Source: a virus. From it: DNA of 64,000 nucleotides. The notes under the pieces are model-generated. The model did no database searches. It was not told the origin of the DNA and saw only the letters and a list, made by a program, of their open reading frames with translations. Below are positions 47,087-55,030 of the stretch, piece by piece. Position 1 is the stretch's first letter; each line of letters starts with the position of its first letter. The position numbers and the translations under genes are program-made. The stretch spans positions 1 through 64,000 of IMG/VR virus record IMGVR_UViG_3300046673_000306; one strand, written 5' to 3'.

Positions 47087-47508
47087 CACACCCTCTCCCT
47101 AGCGATCGCCATGGCCAGCCCGTCTCTGGCCGGTCCCGTGATCCCGCACGCGTCCATGGTCACCAGGGCCTCGACGGCGGCCTGGAGCAGGGTCGGGACC
47201 TCTTGGCGAACGGTCGCGACGGCCACGGTCATGGGCGCGACGCCGGGCGCCTGGAGTTCTGGCAGGGCCCCGGGGACTGGGCGCCCAAGGTCGATGAAGT
47301 CGAAAACCTTCTCCACGTTCTGGAATTGGCAGCAGCCCTTGGTCCCGCGCTCGTCCAGGTACCAGACATAATTCCCGAATTGCGAGGCAGAGAAATTATA
47401 TCTGTAGAATGAAGTCCCGCGCATGACCGGCGTCAGGCCCTGGGCGATCCGATCCTGGATCAGGCTCAGGGCCTCGTCGGCGCTCTCGATCTCGGGTTCC
47501 GTATTCAT
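47086..47508 (-). CDS. Unknown protein, first gene of leftward block, 140 residues
   Basis: Starts at the predicted transcript start (leaderless). Helical start (SADEALSLIQDRIAQGLTPV), beta centre with CCQF, and a C-terminal helical part. A longer reading upstream crosses the promoter and is rejected. No family recognised. Confidence 0.68.
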   Translation of the reverse strand: MNTEPEIESADEALSLIQDRIAQGLTPVMRGTSFYRYNFSASQFGNYVWYLDERGTKGCCQFQNVEKVFDFIDLGRPVPGALPELQAPGVAPMTVAVATVRQEVPTLLQAAVEALVTMDACGITGPARDGLAMAIARERV

Positions 47509-47514
47509 AGTGGT

Positions 47515-47543
47515 ATTGTACCAGGTAATACTGATGCTGTCAA
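47515..47543 (-). promoter_or_regulatory. Leaderless-type promoter, leftward block
   Basis: GGGTC-TTGACA (47543-47538), 17-base spacer, TACAAT (47520-47515), six bases before ATG 47508. Confidence 0.85.
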
Positions 47544-47602
47544 GACCCGGGCCAGAATCTGGGCCCCGATCCGGTTGAGGTCCCATGTCCAGTTTTTGGG
47601 TC

Positions 47603-47631
47603 TTGACAAGATCAGTTCAACCTGGTACAAT
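47603..47631 (+). promoter_or_regulatory. Leaderless-type promoter
   Basis: GGGTC-TTGACA, spacer with TTCAACCTGG, TACAAT, six bases before ATG 47638. Confidence 0.85.
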
Positions 47632-47637
47632 ACTAAT

Positions 47638-47880
47638 ATGACTGAAACCAAGATCGACCTGGATCAGGACGAAGCCTACCTGATGAACGACGAGCTGTCC
47701 CGCCTCAGCGAGGACTACCATAGGGACGAGTCCGTCAAAGCAGCGGCCAAGGACTTACTGGCGGCCCTGAAGGGCCTCCTCTCGGACAAGTACTTGGCCG
47801 ACCCGATCAACGCCGACAGAATGACCGCCGCCCGCCTCGCCGTGGACAAGGCCGAGCCGTGGAGGAAACCGAGATCATGA
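47638..47880 (+). CDS. Small helical acidic protein, 80 residues
   Basis: Leaderless start. Helices LMNDELSRLSEDYHRDESVK and KDLLAALKGLLSDK and a final AARLAVDKAE, a pattern common in short phage proteins of unknown role. Confidence 0.65.
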   Translation: MTETKIDLDQDEAYLMNDELSRLSEDYHRDESVKAAAKDLLAALKGLLSDKYLADPINADRMTAARLAVDKAEPWRKPRS

Positions 47881-47893
47881 TTCCGTCTGGGTC

Positions 47894-47922
47894 TTGACAA
47901 GCTGAGTTCAACCTGGTATAAT
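47894..47922 (+). promoter_or_regulatory. Leaderless-type promoter
   Basis: GGGTC-TTGACA, spacer with TTCAACCTGG, TATAAT, six bases before ATG 47929. Nearly identical to the promoter at 47603. Confidence 0.85.
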
Positions 47923-47928
47923 ACTATC

Positions 47929-48051
47929 ATGACCATGAAACTGATGACCAAGGAAATCCGAAACCGCATTCGCATGGGCCTGGGAATCGAGCGCGACCTG
48001 AGCTTCCGGCCCACGCCTCTGTCCAAGATCAAGTCCGGGGAGGTCAGATGA
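47929..48051 (+). CDS. Small basic protein, 40 residues
   Basis: Leaderless start. Arg/Lys-rich (MTMKLMTKEIRNRIRMGLGI). Its end carries GGGGAGG, the ribosome site of the next gene, whose ATG overlaps its stop. Confidence 0.55.
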   Translation: MTMKLMTKEIRNRIRMGLGIERDLSFRPTPLSKIKSGEVR

Positions 48052-48788
48052 ACATGGATGGCCAGCCGGTCCTGCCGGGCATGGAACCACTGCGCTACCA
48101 GATCGAGGACGCCGAGCACCGCCGGGACTACGTCCCGGTCCGGTGCGCGATCTGCGAGAAGGAGATGACGTACGACGAACACCAGAACGCGTCCTGCGGT
48201 GAGGAGGCCACCCAGTACGAAGGCGATCCGATCTGTGAGACCTGCTACTGCGAGGATGAGGCCGAGGCCACGTTAAGGGTCTTTGATGCGGATAACCCGG
48301 AAGGCGAGGGAGACTATGGAACCTCGATCTTCGAGATCGGGTCCTGCAAGAACATGACCGCTTGCGACGGCGACATCGGGACCTGGCGGACCAAGTGGGT
48401 GAGAACCGATGCCTGGCGCGGCTATATCGACCTGATCCCGCCCAAGGACTGGGCTCAGTTTCACTCCGACTGCTCGCTCATGGCCTCCGAGGACTCGGCG
48501 ATGCTGGAAAAGTACGACGCCGCAGTACGCAAGGCCTTCATCGCGAAGGGCGTGCGGCTGATCCGGGCTGCGCTCAGGACCTCGAACTGCTGCTCCACTG
48601 GGGTCGATTACTTCGTCGAGAAGAAGTTCCTGAAGTGGGCGACTGCGGCGTCGCGCAAGCTCGCCGACGTCTTCCGGGACCCGGTCCGGTTCAATATGAC
48701 GGCGATCACGGGCAAGGACCCGGCGAGCGCCGGGGTCGACGACTACGTCGTGGCCGCGCTCGGGGCCAAGCTCCTGGGAGGGAAATAG
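48048..48788 (+). CDS. Cys-rich zinc-finger protein, 246 residues
   Basis: N-terminal zinc module VRCAICEKEMTYDEHQNASC and ICETCYCEDE, LIM/ribbon-like, followed by a mainly alpha C-terminal domain (SRKLADVFRDPVRFNMTAIT). Unknown function. Confidence 0.7.
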   Translation: MNMDGQPVLPGMEPLRYQIEDAEHRRDYVPVRCAICEKEMTYDEHQNASCGEEATQYEGDPICETCYCEDEAEATLRVFDADNPEGEGDYGTSIFEIGSCKNMTACDGDIGTWRTKWVRTDAWRGYIDLIPPKDWAQFHSDCSLMASEDSAMLEKYDAAVRKAFIAKGVRLIRAALRTSNCCSTGVDYFVEKKFLKWATAASRKLADVFRDPVRFNMTAITGKDPASAGVDDYVVAALGAKLLGGK

Positions 48789-48789
48789 C

Positions 48790-48954
48790 GTGTTCAAGAT
48801 AAAAATCGATACTGATTGCATCGCTGCCGATGACCGGGAGCAGGAAATCCACAGGATTCTCCAGCGCGTGGCCGTCAGGGTCTGCGCCGGAGAAACGTCT
48901 GGGAAGTGCATGGATATCAATGGAAATTCCATTGGGGACTGGGAACTACAATGA
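48790..48954 (+). CDS. Small protein, 54 residues
   Basis: GTG start two bases after the previous stop, preceded by GGAGGGA. Begins VFKIKIDTDCIAADDREQ, typical of short phage proteins ending in DxNGN-x-IG (here DINGNSIGDWEL). Stop overlaps the next ATG. Confidence 0.62.
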   Translation: MFKIKIDTDCIAADDREQEIHRILQRVAVRVCAGETSGKCMDINGNSIGDWELQ

Positions 48955-49478
48955 GCGGAATCGCGAGCAAGCCGATCATTGTAACGTCCAAGGTTTACGC
49001 CAAGATCAAGGAGTGGGCAGACGCCGGTCGCGTCGTCAACCACTTCCTGTGCCAGGACCTCTCGTGCCTGACAACGTACTTCTCCCCGAACCCCGAGTGC
49101 TGCTGCCCCAACCACGCCTGGGCCTGCCCCGGGAAGATCGAGGCCGCAGACGTCAAGCTCGCGGACCTCAAGGTCGAGGCCGTGGTCGCTCAGCCCGTGG
49201 CCTTCAAGGACTTGGTGATCTACTGGAGAGAGTCGAACCAGATGTCGATCGTCCTGGAGATTCCCGGACACTGGCGCCCGATCAAGGCCGTGTCCTTCGG
49301 CTATATCGGCGGGATCATGGGCATGGACCGGGCCACCCGCGCCGAGATCAAGCGCGAGCACGGCCAGAAGAAGCCGACGAAGTGGCTCAAGGCCGCGCGT
49401 GAGGACGGGTCCCTGGAGGATATCCTGAACCGGTTCGGCTACACGCTGAACGCCGAGCCCAAGGTCCTGGAGGCCTGA
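48951..49478 (+). CDS. Unknown Cys-rich protein, 175 residues
   Basis: Contains CQDLSCL and PECCCPNHAWACPG, a probable metal-binding cluster, then an alpha/beta half with GHWRPIKAVSFGYIGGIMG. Overlaps the previous gene by four bases. Confidence 0.68.
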   Translation: MSGIASKPIIVTSKVYAKIKEWADAGRVVNHFLCQDLSCLTTYFSPNPECCCPNHAWACPGKIEAADVKLADLKVEAVVAQPVAFKDLVIYWRESNQMSIVLEIPGHWRPIKAVSFGYIGGIMGMDRATRAEIKREHGQKKPTKWLKAAREDGSLEDILNRFGYTLNAEPKVLEA

Positions 49479-49480
49479 CC

Positions 49481-49723
49481 ATGGAATTGTTCCGAGTCAC
49501 GTCCGGGGCCTTCCTCGGGAGATGGATAATCGAGAAGTGGGGGTATGCCCTGATCCTGGAGTGGTGGCGCAGAGCTGCCCCGGGGATCGGCGCCCACGGC
49601 TACGTCCATCCAATCGCCGACGGAGACTGGGCCGTGGACTTAACCGTAATGATGTGGCGCCGAGACCTGAGGAGCCAATTCGTCAATCACAACCCAGGCT
49701 TCAGGTACCGGCAGGGGGAATGA
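49481..49723 (+). CDS. Small Trp-rich protein, 80 residues
   Basis: Aromatic helices (LGRWIIEKWGYALILEWWRR) and a beta end (DWAVDLTVMMWRRD). Possibly membrane-surface bound. Two bases after the previous stop. Confidence 0.62.
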   Translation: MELFRVTSGAFLGRWIIEKWGYALILEWWRRAAPGIGAHGYVHPIADGDWAVDLTVMMWRRDLRSQFVNHNPGFRYRQGE

Positions 49724-49725
49724 TC

Positions 49726-50058
49726 ATGCCCAAGAACAAGTGGTACTGCGTCAAGAAGGCCTTCTGGTTCACCTCGAAGAAGGCGGAGAAGAAGTACGAC
49801 CGCATCGTCGAGGCCCTGTCCGAGGCCAACGAGGAGGCCGTCGTCTACCACGGCTACGAGATGGCCCTCGTGGGGATAGCCCACCGCTTTGGAATGGAGC
49901 CGGTCGCGGCGTACGACCGCTCGACGTGCATCGCCATCCTCATGGACCGCGATGAGATGACCCACGAGGACGCCGAGGACTACTTCGGCTACAACACCCT
50001 AGGGACCGGAGTTGATAATGCCCCGATCTTCGTGGAGATGGCGGAAGACATACCGTGA
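49726..50058 (+). CDS. Unknown protein, 110 residues
   Basis: ATG 49726 has GGGGGA at good spacing. ATG 49720 overlaps the previous stop but sits too close to that site. Basic start (KNKWYCVKKAFWFTSKKAEK), acidic end. No domain recognised. Confidence 0.65.
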   Translation: MPKNKWYCVKKAFWFTSKKAEKKYDRIVEALSEANEEAVVYHGYEMALVGIAHRFGMEPVAAYDRSTCIAILMDRDEMTHEDAEDYFGYNTLGTGVDNAPIFVEMAEDIP

Positions 50059-50068
50059 GGAGGATATT

Positions 50069-51319
50069 ATGGTTATGAAGATTGTTGATTCCAGCGGCTC
50101 CTCTGGCAGGGGTTCATTCAGGGATGACCTCGTCAAGCTGATGAAGAAGCTGGAGCCGGGAGAAGGCGTCCAGGTCCCCCGGTCTGATCTACCGCGCAAC
50201 TACGGCCAGCTTGTCGTCGACCTCATGCGCGATCCCCTTCCGTTCCCGTGGCACCTGAACGAGGAATCAGATGAGTCCGTCACCTTCTATAGGGACGCCG
50301 CCAAACCCAAGTTTGAGCCAGCTGCGAAGCCAGCTCATCAGGCTCCAGACAAGCTTCTGACTCCGCCAGCCCCAGAACCAAAGCCCGATTCTCCCGTTTA
50401 CGACACCGACCGGGGCAGCATCAACAGGATCATCGAGGAGGTCAAGGTCAGGGGTGGGAGTTTCCCAGTCCCGAAGACGCTGTTCCGCGACGCGATCTCC
50501 CGATCCTTTTGTATGGGAGAACTGAGGCATCTAGGGTACAGGGTCGATAAGGGCATCAATTTCGACGTGATCATCGCTCCCGAACCTGTCCCGTGTCCGA
50601 AGGTCGAGAATGGTAAGAAGAACCAGGCCCCCAAGGATATTACCCATCGTTCGCCCTTGGTCAAGGTCCCGATGCGGGAGCGCATCCTTACCTCTATCAA
50701 GAAAAATCCCGGCATAGCTCACAGCGCACTCAGGAAGAAATTCACACGGAGCACCGAGGAGGGCAAAAAGTTCGATAATGCTATTGGCGACCTGCTCGTG
50801 GAGAACTTAGTTGTCTCCACTTCAGTGAAATGGACAGGACCATATGGTCTGAAGACGACCTATAGGATCGTTGGTGCCAAGGCAGCCGCGACCGAAGTCG
50901 CACCGGTCCACGGTCAACACCCGGCCAAGACAGTGGTTCTTGGAGTGGAGGCCGCACCCAAGCCTGTTCTTTCCCCGGCGCCGCCCGTGGTAACGCCCGC
51001 GCTGCCCAAGACGGAGCCCCAGCCGAAGCCCGAGCCGAAGCCCGAGCCGAAGCCCCAGCCGAAGCCCGAGGCCAAGCCCATCACCAGAGAAGAGGTCGCG
51101 GCTGTCCAGAAGATGATCAAGCCCGAGAAGTTCCCGACCGGGAACAGGTGCTTCGCCTGCGTGGACGAGGACCATGTCCGGGTCTGCGGCGAGACCGCGT
51201 CCGTGACCTACAAGCAGGTCCGGCTCTGCCGCACCCACATGAACAGGCTGTTTTATGCCCGGAAGCTCTACGTCCGGACTTCGTTGAAGCACAATCCGAT
51301 ACTGCTCAAGAAGACATAG
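50069..51319 (+). CDS. Winged-helix protein with Pro/Lys linker and zinc C-terminus, 416 residues
   Basis: A small N-terminal domain, then Pro-rich linker, a winged-helix unit around 220-275 (MRERILTSIKKNPGIAHSAL, GDLLVENLVV, TYRIVG), a PKPEPKPEPKP repeat linker, and a C-terminal zinc-like domain (CFACVDEDHVRVCG, LCRTH). A multi-domain DNA-binding protein is likely. Ribosome site GAGGAGG. Confidence 0.7.
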   Translation: MVMKIVDSSGSSGRGSFRDDLVKLMKKLEPGEGVQVPRSDLPRNYGQLVVDLMRDPLPFPWHLNEESDESVTFYRDAAKPKFEPAAKPAHQAPDKLLTPPAPEPKPDSPVYDTDRGSINRIIEEVKVRGGSFPVPKTLFRDAISRSFCMGELRHLGYRVDKGINFDVIIAPEPVPCPKVENGKKNQAPKDITHRSPLVKVPMRERILTSIKKNPGIAHSALRKKFTRSTEEGKKFDNAIGDLLVENLVVSTSVKWTGPYGLKTTYRIVGAKAAATEVAPVHGQHPAKTVVLGVEAAPKPVLSPAPPVVTPALPKTEPQPKPEPKPEPKPQPKPEAKPITREEVAAVQKMIKPEKFPTGNRCFACVDEDHVRVCGETASVTYKQVRLCRTHMNRLFYARKLYVRTSLKHNPILLKKT

Positions 51320-51332
51320 GGAGGAGACCACA

Positions 51333-51923
51333 ATGACCGAGGAGAAGAAGGCCGAGATGTGGCTGAAGCGCCACACGTCTTACGACTGCGCGATCTGCGG
51401 CGTGGCCCACGAGCCCGCCCAGCGCCCGAAGGTGGAATATGGCAAGCTGACCAAGGCCCAGCGCCTGCTCTGGGACGTGGCCTCCACTTACGAGTACCAC
51501 TCCCGCTTCGTGGTCGGGTCCGAGGAGGGTGAGGCCGTGAAGCGGATCAAGGCCTGGCTGAAGCCCGGAGACACCGTCTACACCGTGCTCCGGCGCCGGT
51601 CGTCGTCCGGGACGTGTAGCCACATCTCGACCCTGGGGATAGAGGTCGAGGGCGGTAAGCCCCGGATCGTGGACTACACCTGGAACGTGGCCAAGATCGT
51701 GGGCTGGAAGATGGACCGCGACACCGGCGGGATCGTGATCAGCGGCGGCGGCATGGACATGGGCTTTCACCTGGTTTATACCCTGAGCCGGATCGTCTTC
51801 GCCAAGTTCCCGTGCATCGGCGGAGCCTGCCCGAGCAACGACCACGTAAACGGCGACCGGAACCACGAGGTCGGCCACCTGCACAGCGATGGGGGCTACG
51901 CGCTGAAGCGCCAGTGGATGTAG
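51333..51923 (+). CDS. Conserved phage protein, 196 residues
   Basis: Matches a frequent phage protein: TVYTVLRRRSSSGTCSHIST, GGGMDMGFHLVYTLSRIVF, CPSNDHVNGDRN and HSDGGYALKRQW. Function unknown. N-terminal CAICGVAH adds a CxxC pair. Confidence 0.75.
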   Translation: MTEEKKAEMWLKRHTSYDCAICGVAHEPAQRPKVEYGKLTKAQRLLWDVASTYEYHSRFVVGSEEGEAVKRIKAWLKPGDTVYTVLRRRSSSGTCSHISTLGIEVEGGKPRIVDYTWNVAKIVGWKMDRDTGGIVISGGGMDMGFHLVYTLSRIVFAKFPCIGGACPSNDHVNGDRNHEVGHLHSDGGYALKRQWM

Positions 51924-51933
51924 GAGGGGGACA

Positions 51934-52155
51934 ATGAAGCTACGCTATGTCAGGGCATCGGGGGTCAGAAGTTTCTTTAAGGAACGTGGCTTGCGTACAT
52001 CGGCTGGGTTCCTAGAATCCCTAGATCGCGAGGTCTGCGAGATGCTGGTCAAGTACCAGGTCATGGCCAAGGCGGACCGGCGCAGGACTGTGCTGGCCTG
52101 CGATATTTCCCTTCCTGGGGTGATCGCTAAACTCAGTCGGGGGATGCGCCGATAA
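51934..52155 (+). CDS. Single-domain histone-fold protein, 73 residues
   Basis: Fits one histone fold: VRSFFKERGLRTSAGFLESL (helix 1, loop, start of helix 2), REVCEMLVKYQVMAKADRR (long helix 2), RTVLACDISL (loop 2 with the R-x-x-T-V-x-x-x-D pattern, here RRTVLACD). The layout and the closing TV..D block resemble small bacterial histones of the Bdellovibrio type and archaeal histones. Expected to bind and compact DNA, as dimer or multimer. AGGAGG before the ATG. Confidence 0.62.
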   Translation: MKLRYVRASGVRSFFKERGLRTSAGFLESLDREVCEMLVKYQVMAKADRRRTVLACDISLPGVIAKLSRGMRR

Positions 52156-52216
52156 TCGTCGATACAATATAAAATTGCCCCATTTCTGGACTTATTACCC
52201 CATTACCGACAGAATC

Positions 52217-52975
52217 TCAGGCTGCGGGGGCCCTGTCGGGCTCCCCGATCTGATCCTGGCAGTAGTTCCTGAAAATTCCAGCGAAAACGCCCCTGGATAT
52301 CAGCTCCCGATACCAGGCCTTCCTCAGCAGGTCCGTGGACGCGGGGTCAAAGGCGCTCCCGCAGTCCAGGATCGCGACCGGGACCTTGAGACCGGCGTAG
52401 GCCTGCTCGTCCTCCATGAGACCGGCCACAGGCTTGGGCTTGCGCCGGGTCCGCTTCGAGACCTCTCGGATCACGCCGTCGGCCAGCTCCGCAGCACCTC
52501 CGACGCCGTTGTGCCTGATCTCCAGGCCGTCGTCCTCGACGTAGTTCGTGATGTTGATCGCGACCACGATATCGGCGCGGATGTGCCTGGCGAAGTTGAT
52601 CCTGGCGTTCTGATCCTGCTCCAGGCACGTCTTCCCCTGCCCCCAGACGTCCTGCGACAGGTGCTCCTCCGTGGGGTTGGGCCTGAGGCTGGGCCTCATC
52701 CTGGCGTAGCGCAGGTAGTGGCTCGCGCTCTCGTGGAACAGCGGGTACTGGGACTTCCCGATCTCCGAGTGCGACCGCCTCATGCACCGGGTCGCGAAGA
52801 TGTCGGCGCCGATGATCCTGAGGAGGTCGTAGACGGTGGAGGAAATCTCTGACGTGATGATGTCTCCTGGAACCCCGACTACGGGCTTCCTTTGGTAGCG
52901 CCATTCGGCCTTGTCGTCCCGATAGAGCCCACCGAGGGGGTCGAGCAGGATTCTGCGTCCTCTGATGTCGTTCAT
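52217..52975 (-). CDS. Amidase_3-fold protein without zinc ligands
   Basis: 252 residues following the N-acetylmuramoyl-L-alanine amidase layout: strand RRILLDPLGG, helix TSEISSTVYDLLRIIGADIF, ATR, then ADIVVAINITNY and GLEIRHNG, and VAILDCGS. The usual HGG histidine is Leu14, the SIHAN histidine is replaced in AINITN, and the catalytic Glu region reads ILDCG. It therefore probably lacks amidase activity and may bind peptidoglycan. An upstream in-frame GTG 52984 overlaps the preceding gene. Last gene of the lysis/tail block. Confidence 0.62.
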   Translation of the reverse strand: MNDIRGRRILLDPLGGLYRDDKAEWRYQRKPVVGVPGDIITSEISSTVYDLLRIIGADIFATRCMRRSHSEIGKSQYPLFHESASHYLRYARMRPSLRPNPTEEHLSQDVWGQGKTCLEQDQNARINFARHIRADIVVAINITNYVEDDGLEIRHNGVGGAAELADGVIREVSKRTRRKPKPVAGLMEDEQAYAGLKVPVAILDCGSAFDPASTDLLRKAWYRELISRGVFAGIFRNYCQDQIGEPDRAPAA

Positions 52976-52980
52976 CTTTG

Positions 52981-53715
52981 TCACCAATTCGTCCTGAGGA
53001 TGATGCCGCCGCCCCAACCACCGGTCCATCCGGGGCCACCGCTGACCCCAACCTCGGTGTTGTCCATGTGCATAAACTTCGGGGTGAAGTCGTCGACGTG
53101 TCGTGTGAGTTCCAGACCCGGGTAGAAGAGATTGGCCTGGACCAGCCCAGACCAGCGGTGCCAATAGTAGTATTTCCAGTCCAGGACTGGGCTGATCGGG
53201 AGGTCGAGGCCGCCGCCGCTGCTGACGCGGTAGTGGATCACGTGCCCGGGGCTGGTGACCAGGCCGAAGCCGAAGCGCGAGGTGAAGCCGTGATCCTGGA
53301 CCGTGATCTGGGGCAGGGCCTCGGCCATCTGCGCGGTGGCGCTGCTGATCTGGGCCTCGATCTTGGCCGTATCCGACGAGGTCCTGGCGCCGTGGAGTTC
53401 GGCGAGGAGGGCCTGGTACTTGGCCTCCAGCTCAGACTGCTTCTTGACCACGATCTGGAGCCCGCCCTCGCTGGGGACGTACTGGGTCTGGACCACGGTC
53501 TTGCCCTGGGCGTCGCGCACGAGCTGGACCAGTTGGTTCTGCTTCAGCATGTACTTGGCGAGGACGTCCGGGGGTAGGCCCTGCTGCGCGAGCCTCATCG
53601 TGTCCTGGACCGCCACCTCCTTGTCGTGAAGGTGGATGAAGAAGACGGCGACGCATACGGCTAGGGCCAGGGCTATGTGTTCGATACGCCGGACCCAGAG
53701 TTGTATCTCATCCAT
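52981..53715 (-). CDS. Membrane-anchored coiled-coil protein, 244 residues
   Basis: One N-terminal membrane segment (IEHIALALAVCVAVFFI), then a long helical region with Gln/Ala and Glu/Lys (KKQSELEAKYQALLAELHGA), and a Gly/Trp/Tyr-rich beta C-terminus ending in GGWGGGIILRTNW. The layout suits a spanin-like or host-envelope lysis/tail protein in the periplasm, but no family is recognised. Confidence 0.65.
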   Translation of the reverse strand: MDEIQLWVRRIEHIALALAVCVAVFFIHLHDKEVAVQDTMRLAQQGLPPDVLAKYMLKQNQLVQLVRDAQGKTVVQTQYVPSEGGLQIVVKKQSELEAKYQALLAELHGARTSSDTAKIEAQISSATAQMAEALPQITVQDHGFTSRFGFGLVTSPGHVIHYRVSSGGGLDLPISPVLDWKYYYWHRWSGLVQANLFYPGLELTRHVDDFTPKFMHMDNTEVGVSGGPGWTGGWGGGIILRTNW

Positions 53716-54130
53716 TGTCGTCGCCTCCCGCCGCCGGGGTGTCCGAGTCCGGAGCCGTGTCGTCCTTCGGGGATTCTAAGGCAACCACGGGGTTGTCGGC
53801 GTCTCCTACCGGGGCCTGGGCTTGATCACCCGCCCACCCTGAGGTCCCCGGGATTGGGAACGCGTTCGCCGAATGCTTGTCCATCTGTCCGCTCCACACG
53901 TAGTGGACGAACACCCACCCCGCGAGGCTGCCAGTGGTCGTGATCGCGGTCGTGATGCAGTCGTGGCCGTAGTGAACTACGCCGTAGACGATGATCCACG
54001 TGTAGAGCGCTAGGAACAAATAGTTCCAGAGCGCCCTGAGCGATCCCAGGTCGTGGATGAACTTCTGCACCAGGTTTATCCTAGTGAATTTCTTCGCCTT
54101 CTTGGCGAGGAAGTTGAATATCTTCTTCAT
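53708..54130 (-). CDS. Holin candidate, 140 residues
   Basis: Basic start (KKIFNFLAKKAKKF), two hydrophobic segments (ALWNYLFLALYTWIIVYGVV and SLAGWVFVHYVW) and an acidic soluble tail. Lies directly downstream of the M15 endolysin-like gene. Two-membrane-pass topology fits class II holins, though sequence similarity is not evident. Confidence 0.6.
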   Translation of the reverse strand: MKKIFNFLAKKAKKFTRINLVQKFIHDLGSLRALWNYLFLALYTWIIVYGVVHYGHDCITTAITTTGSLAGWVFVHYVWSGQMDKHSANAFPIPGTSGWAGDQAQAPVGDADNPVVALESPKDDTAPDSDTPAAGGDDNG

Positions 54131-54146
54131 TTTGCCTCCCAGGTCT

Positions 54147-54797
54147 TCAGACCTTTCCGATCATCGTATAGACCCCGTTCTGCATCCTCAGGACCTGACC
54201 ACACCGCTTCGGGTCCCGGTAGGGTGCCCCGAGGCTCAGGTGTAGCCAGAAAACGCGGCCATACGATCTCTGCGCAGTCTCGACGATCAACTGCCCGAAC
54301 AAGAATTTTTTGAGGCGACCGAACTTCCACAGCTTCTGGAATGCGTCCTCGACTCCTGCGGCTGTGTCTGCCGATCCGTCTTCATGGACGTCGGCGGCCT
54401 CGCATAGCATGTGCTGGGAATGCGTCGCCGATCCCGGGGTAACGCCATTGAGTTCGGGACAGCGGTAGCCGCTGTTGGCCACCAGCCTCTTACCGATCAG
54501 GTCCTCGGCGCGGCACAGCAGGGTGTCGACCGCCAGGAGCTTGTCGATCTGCTCCGGGGTCAGCATCCGGTTCTTGGCCTGGAGCGCGGCGTTGCTGGTC
54601 ACGGTCAGCTGGTACAGCGTGCGCCGCATCAGCTTCCGGTCCGGGGCCACGATCGCTGGCCTCGGCGCGGGCGCCAGCGCCGGGATCGCCGGGGGCCTGG
54701 CCCTGGGCATCGCGCCCTGGGGGATGTAGCCCTCTCCCGAGGTCCCGGTTAGGACCCGGAAGATTCCAATGAGTAGTTCCACGAGTTTAGCCCACAT
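54147..54797 (-). CDS. M15-type zinc peptidase endolysin candidate
   Basis: 216 residues. Hydrophobic N-terminus (KLVELLIGIFRVL) that could anchor or export, Pro-rich linker, then a peptidase M15 domain: ANSGYRCPELN, SQHMLCEAADVH with His129 and Asp136 as zinc ligands, and WLHLSL with His186 as third. All catalytic positions are present. Likely cleaves peptide bridges in the host wall. ATG 54797 has AGGAGG upstream. Confidence 0.82.
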   Translation of the reverse strand: MWAKLVELLIGIFRVLTGTSGEGYIPQGAMPRARPPAIPALAPAPRPAIVAPDRKLMRRTLYQLTVTSNAALQAKNRMLTPEQIDKLLAVDTLLCRAEDLIGKRLVANSGYRCPELNGVTPGSATHSQHMLCEAADVHEDGSADTAAGVEDAFQKLWKFGRLKKFLFGQLIVETAQRSYGRVFWLHLSLGAPYRDPKRCGQVLRMQNGVYTMIGKV

Positions 54798-54832
54798 AGC
54801 GCCTCCTCTCGTCTCGGACGAAGCGGACTCGC

Positions 54833-55018
54833 CTACGCCAGCGTCCCGAAGTAGCCGACGTTTCCGCTGTACGTCTTCCCGGCAGGGACCGACTCGTCGC
54901 ACAGGGTGGTGGCCACGGTACCGTCGGAGTTGAGCACCTGTATGACGATGCGCTGCCCCGGAGTCAACCCCGAGACCTCGAACGCTTTTGTGGTTTGGCT
55001 CAATGTCATGTCAGTCAT
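54833..55018 (-). CDS. Small beta-sandwich-like protein, 61 residues
   Basis: Strands FEVSGLTPGQRIVIQVLNSD and VPAGKTYSGNVGYFG. Similar to the 62-residue protein at 55757-55945 (both NxDGxVAxTL, then PAG...GK..T/Y). A paralogous pair flanking the chimeric gene suggests local duplication. Possibly a virion decoration or tail accessory protein. Confidence 0.62.
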   Translation of the reverse strand: MTDMTLSQTTKAFEVSGLTPGQRIVIQVLNSDGTVATTLCDESVPAGKTYSGNVGYFGTLA

Positions 55019-55030
55019 TTTTATTCTCCT

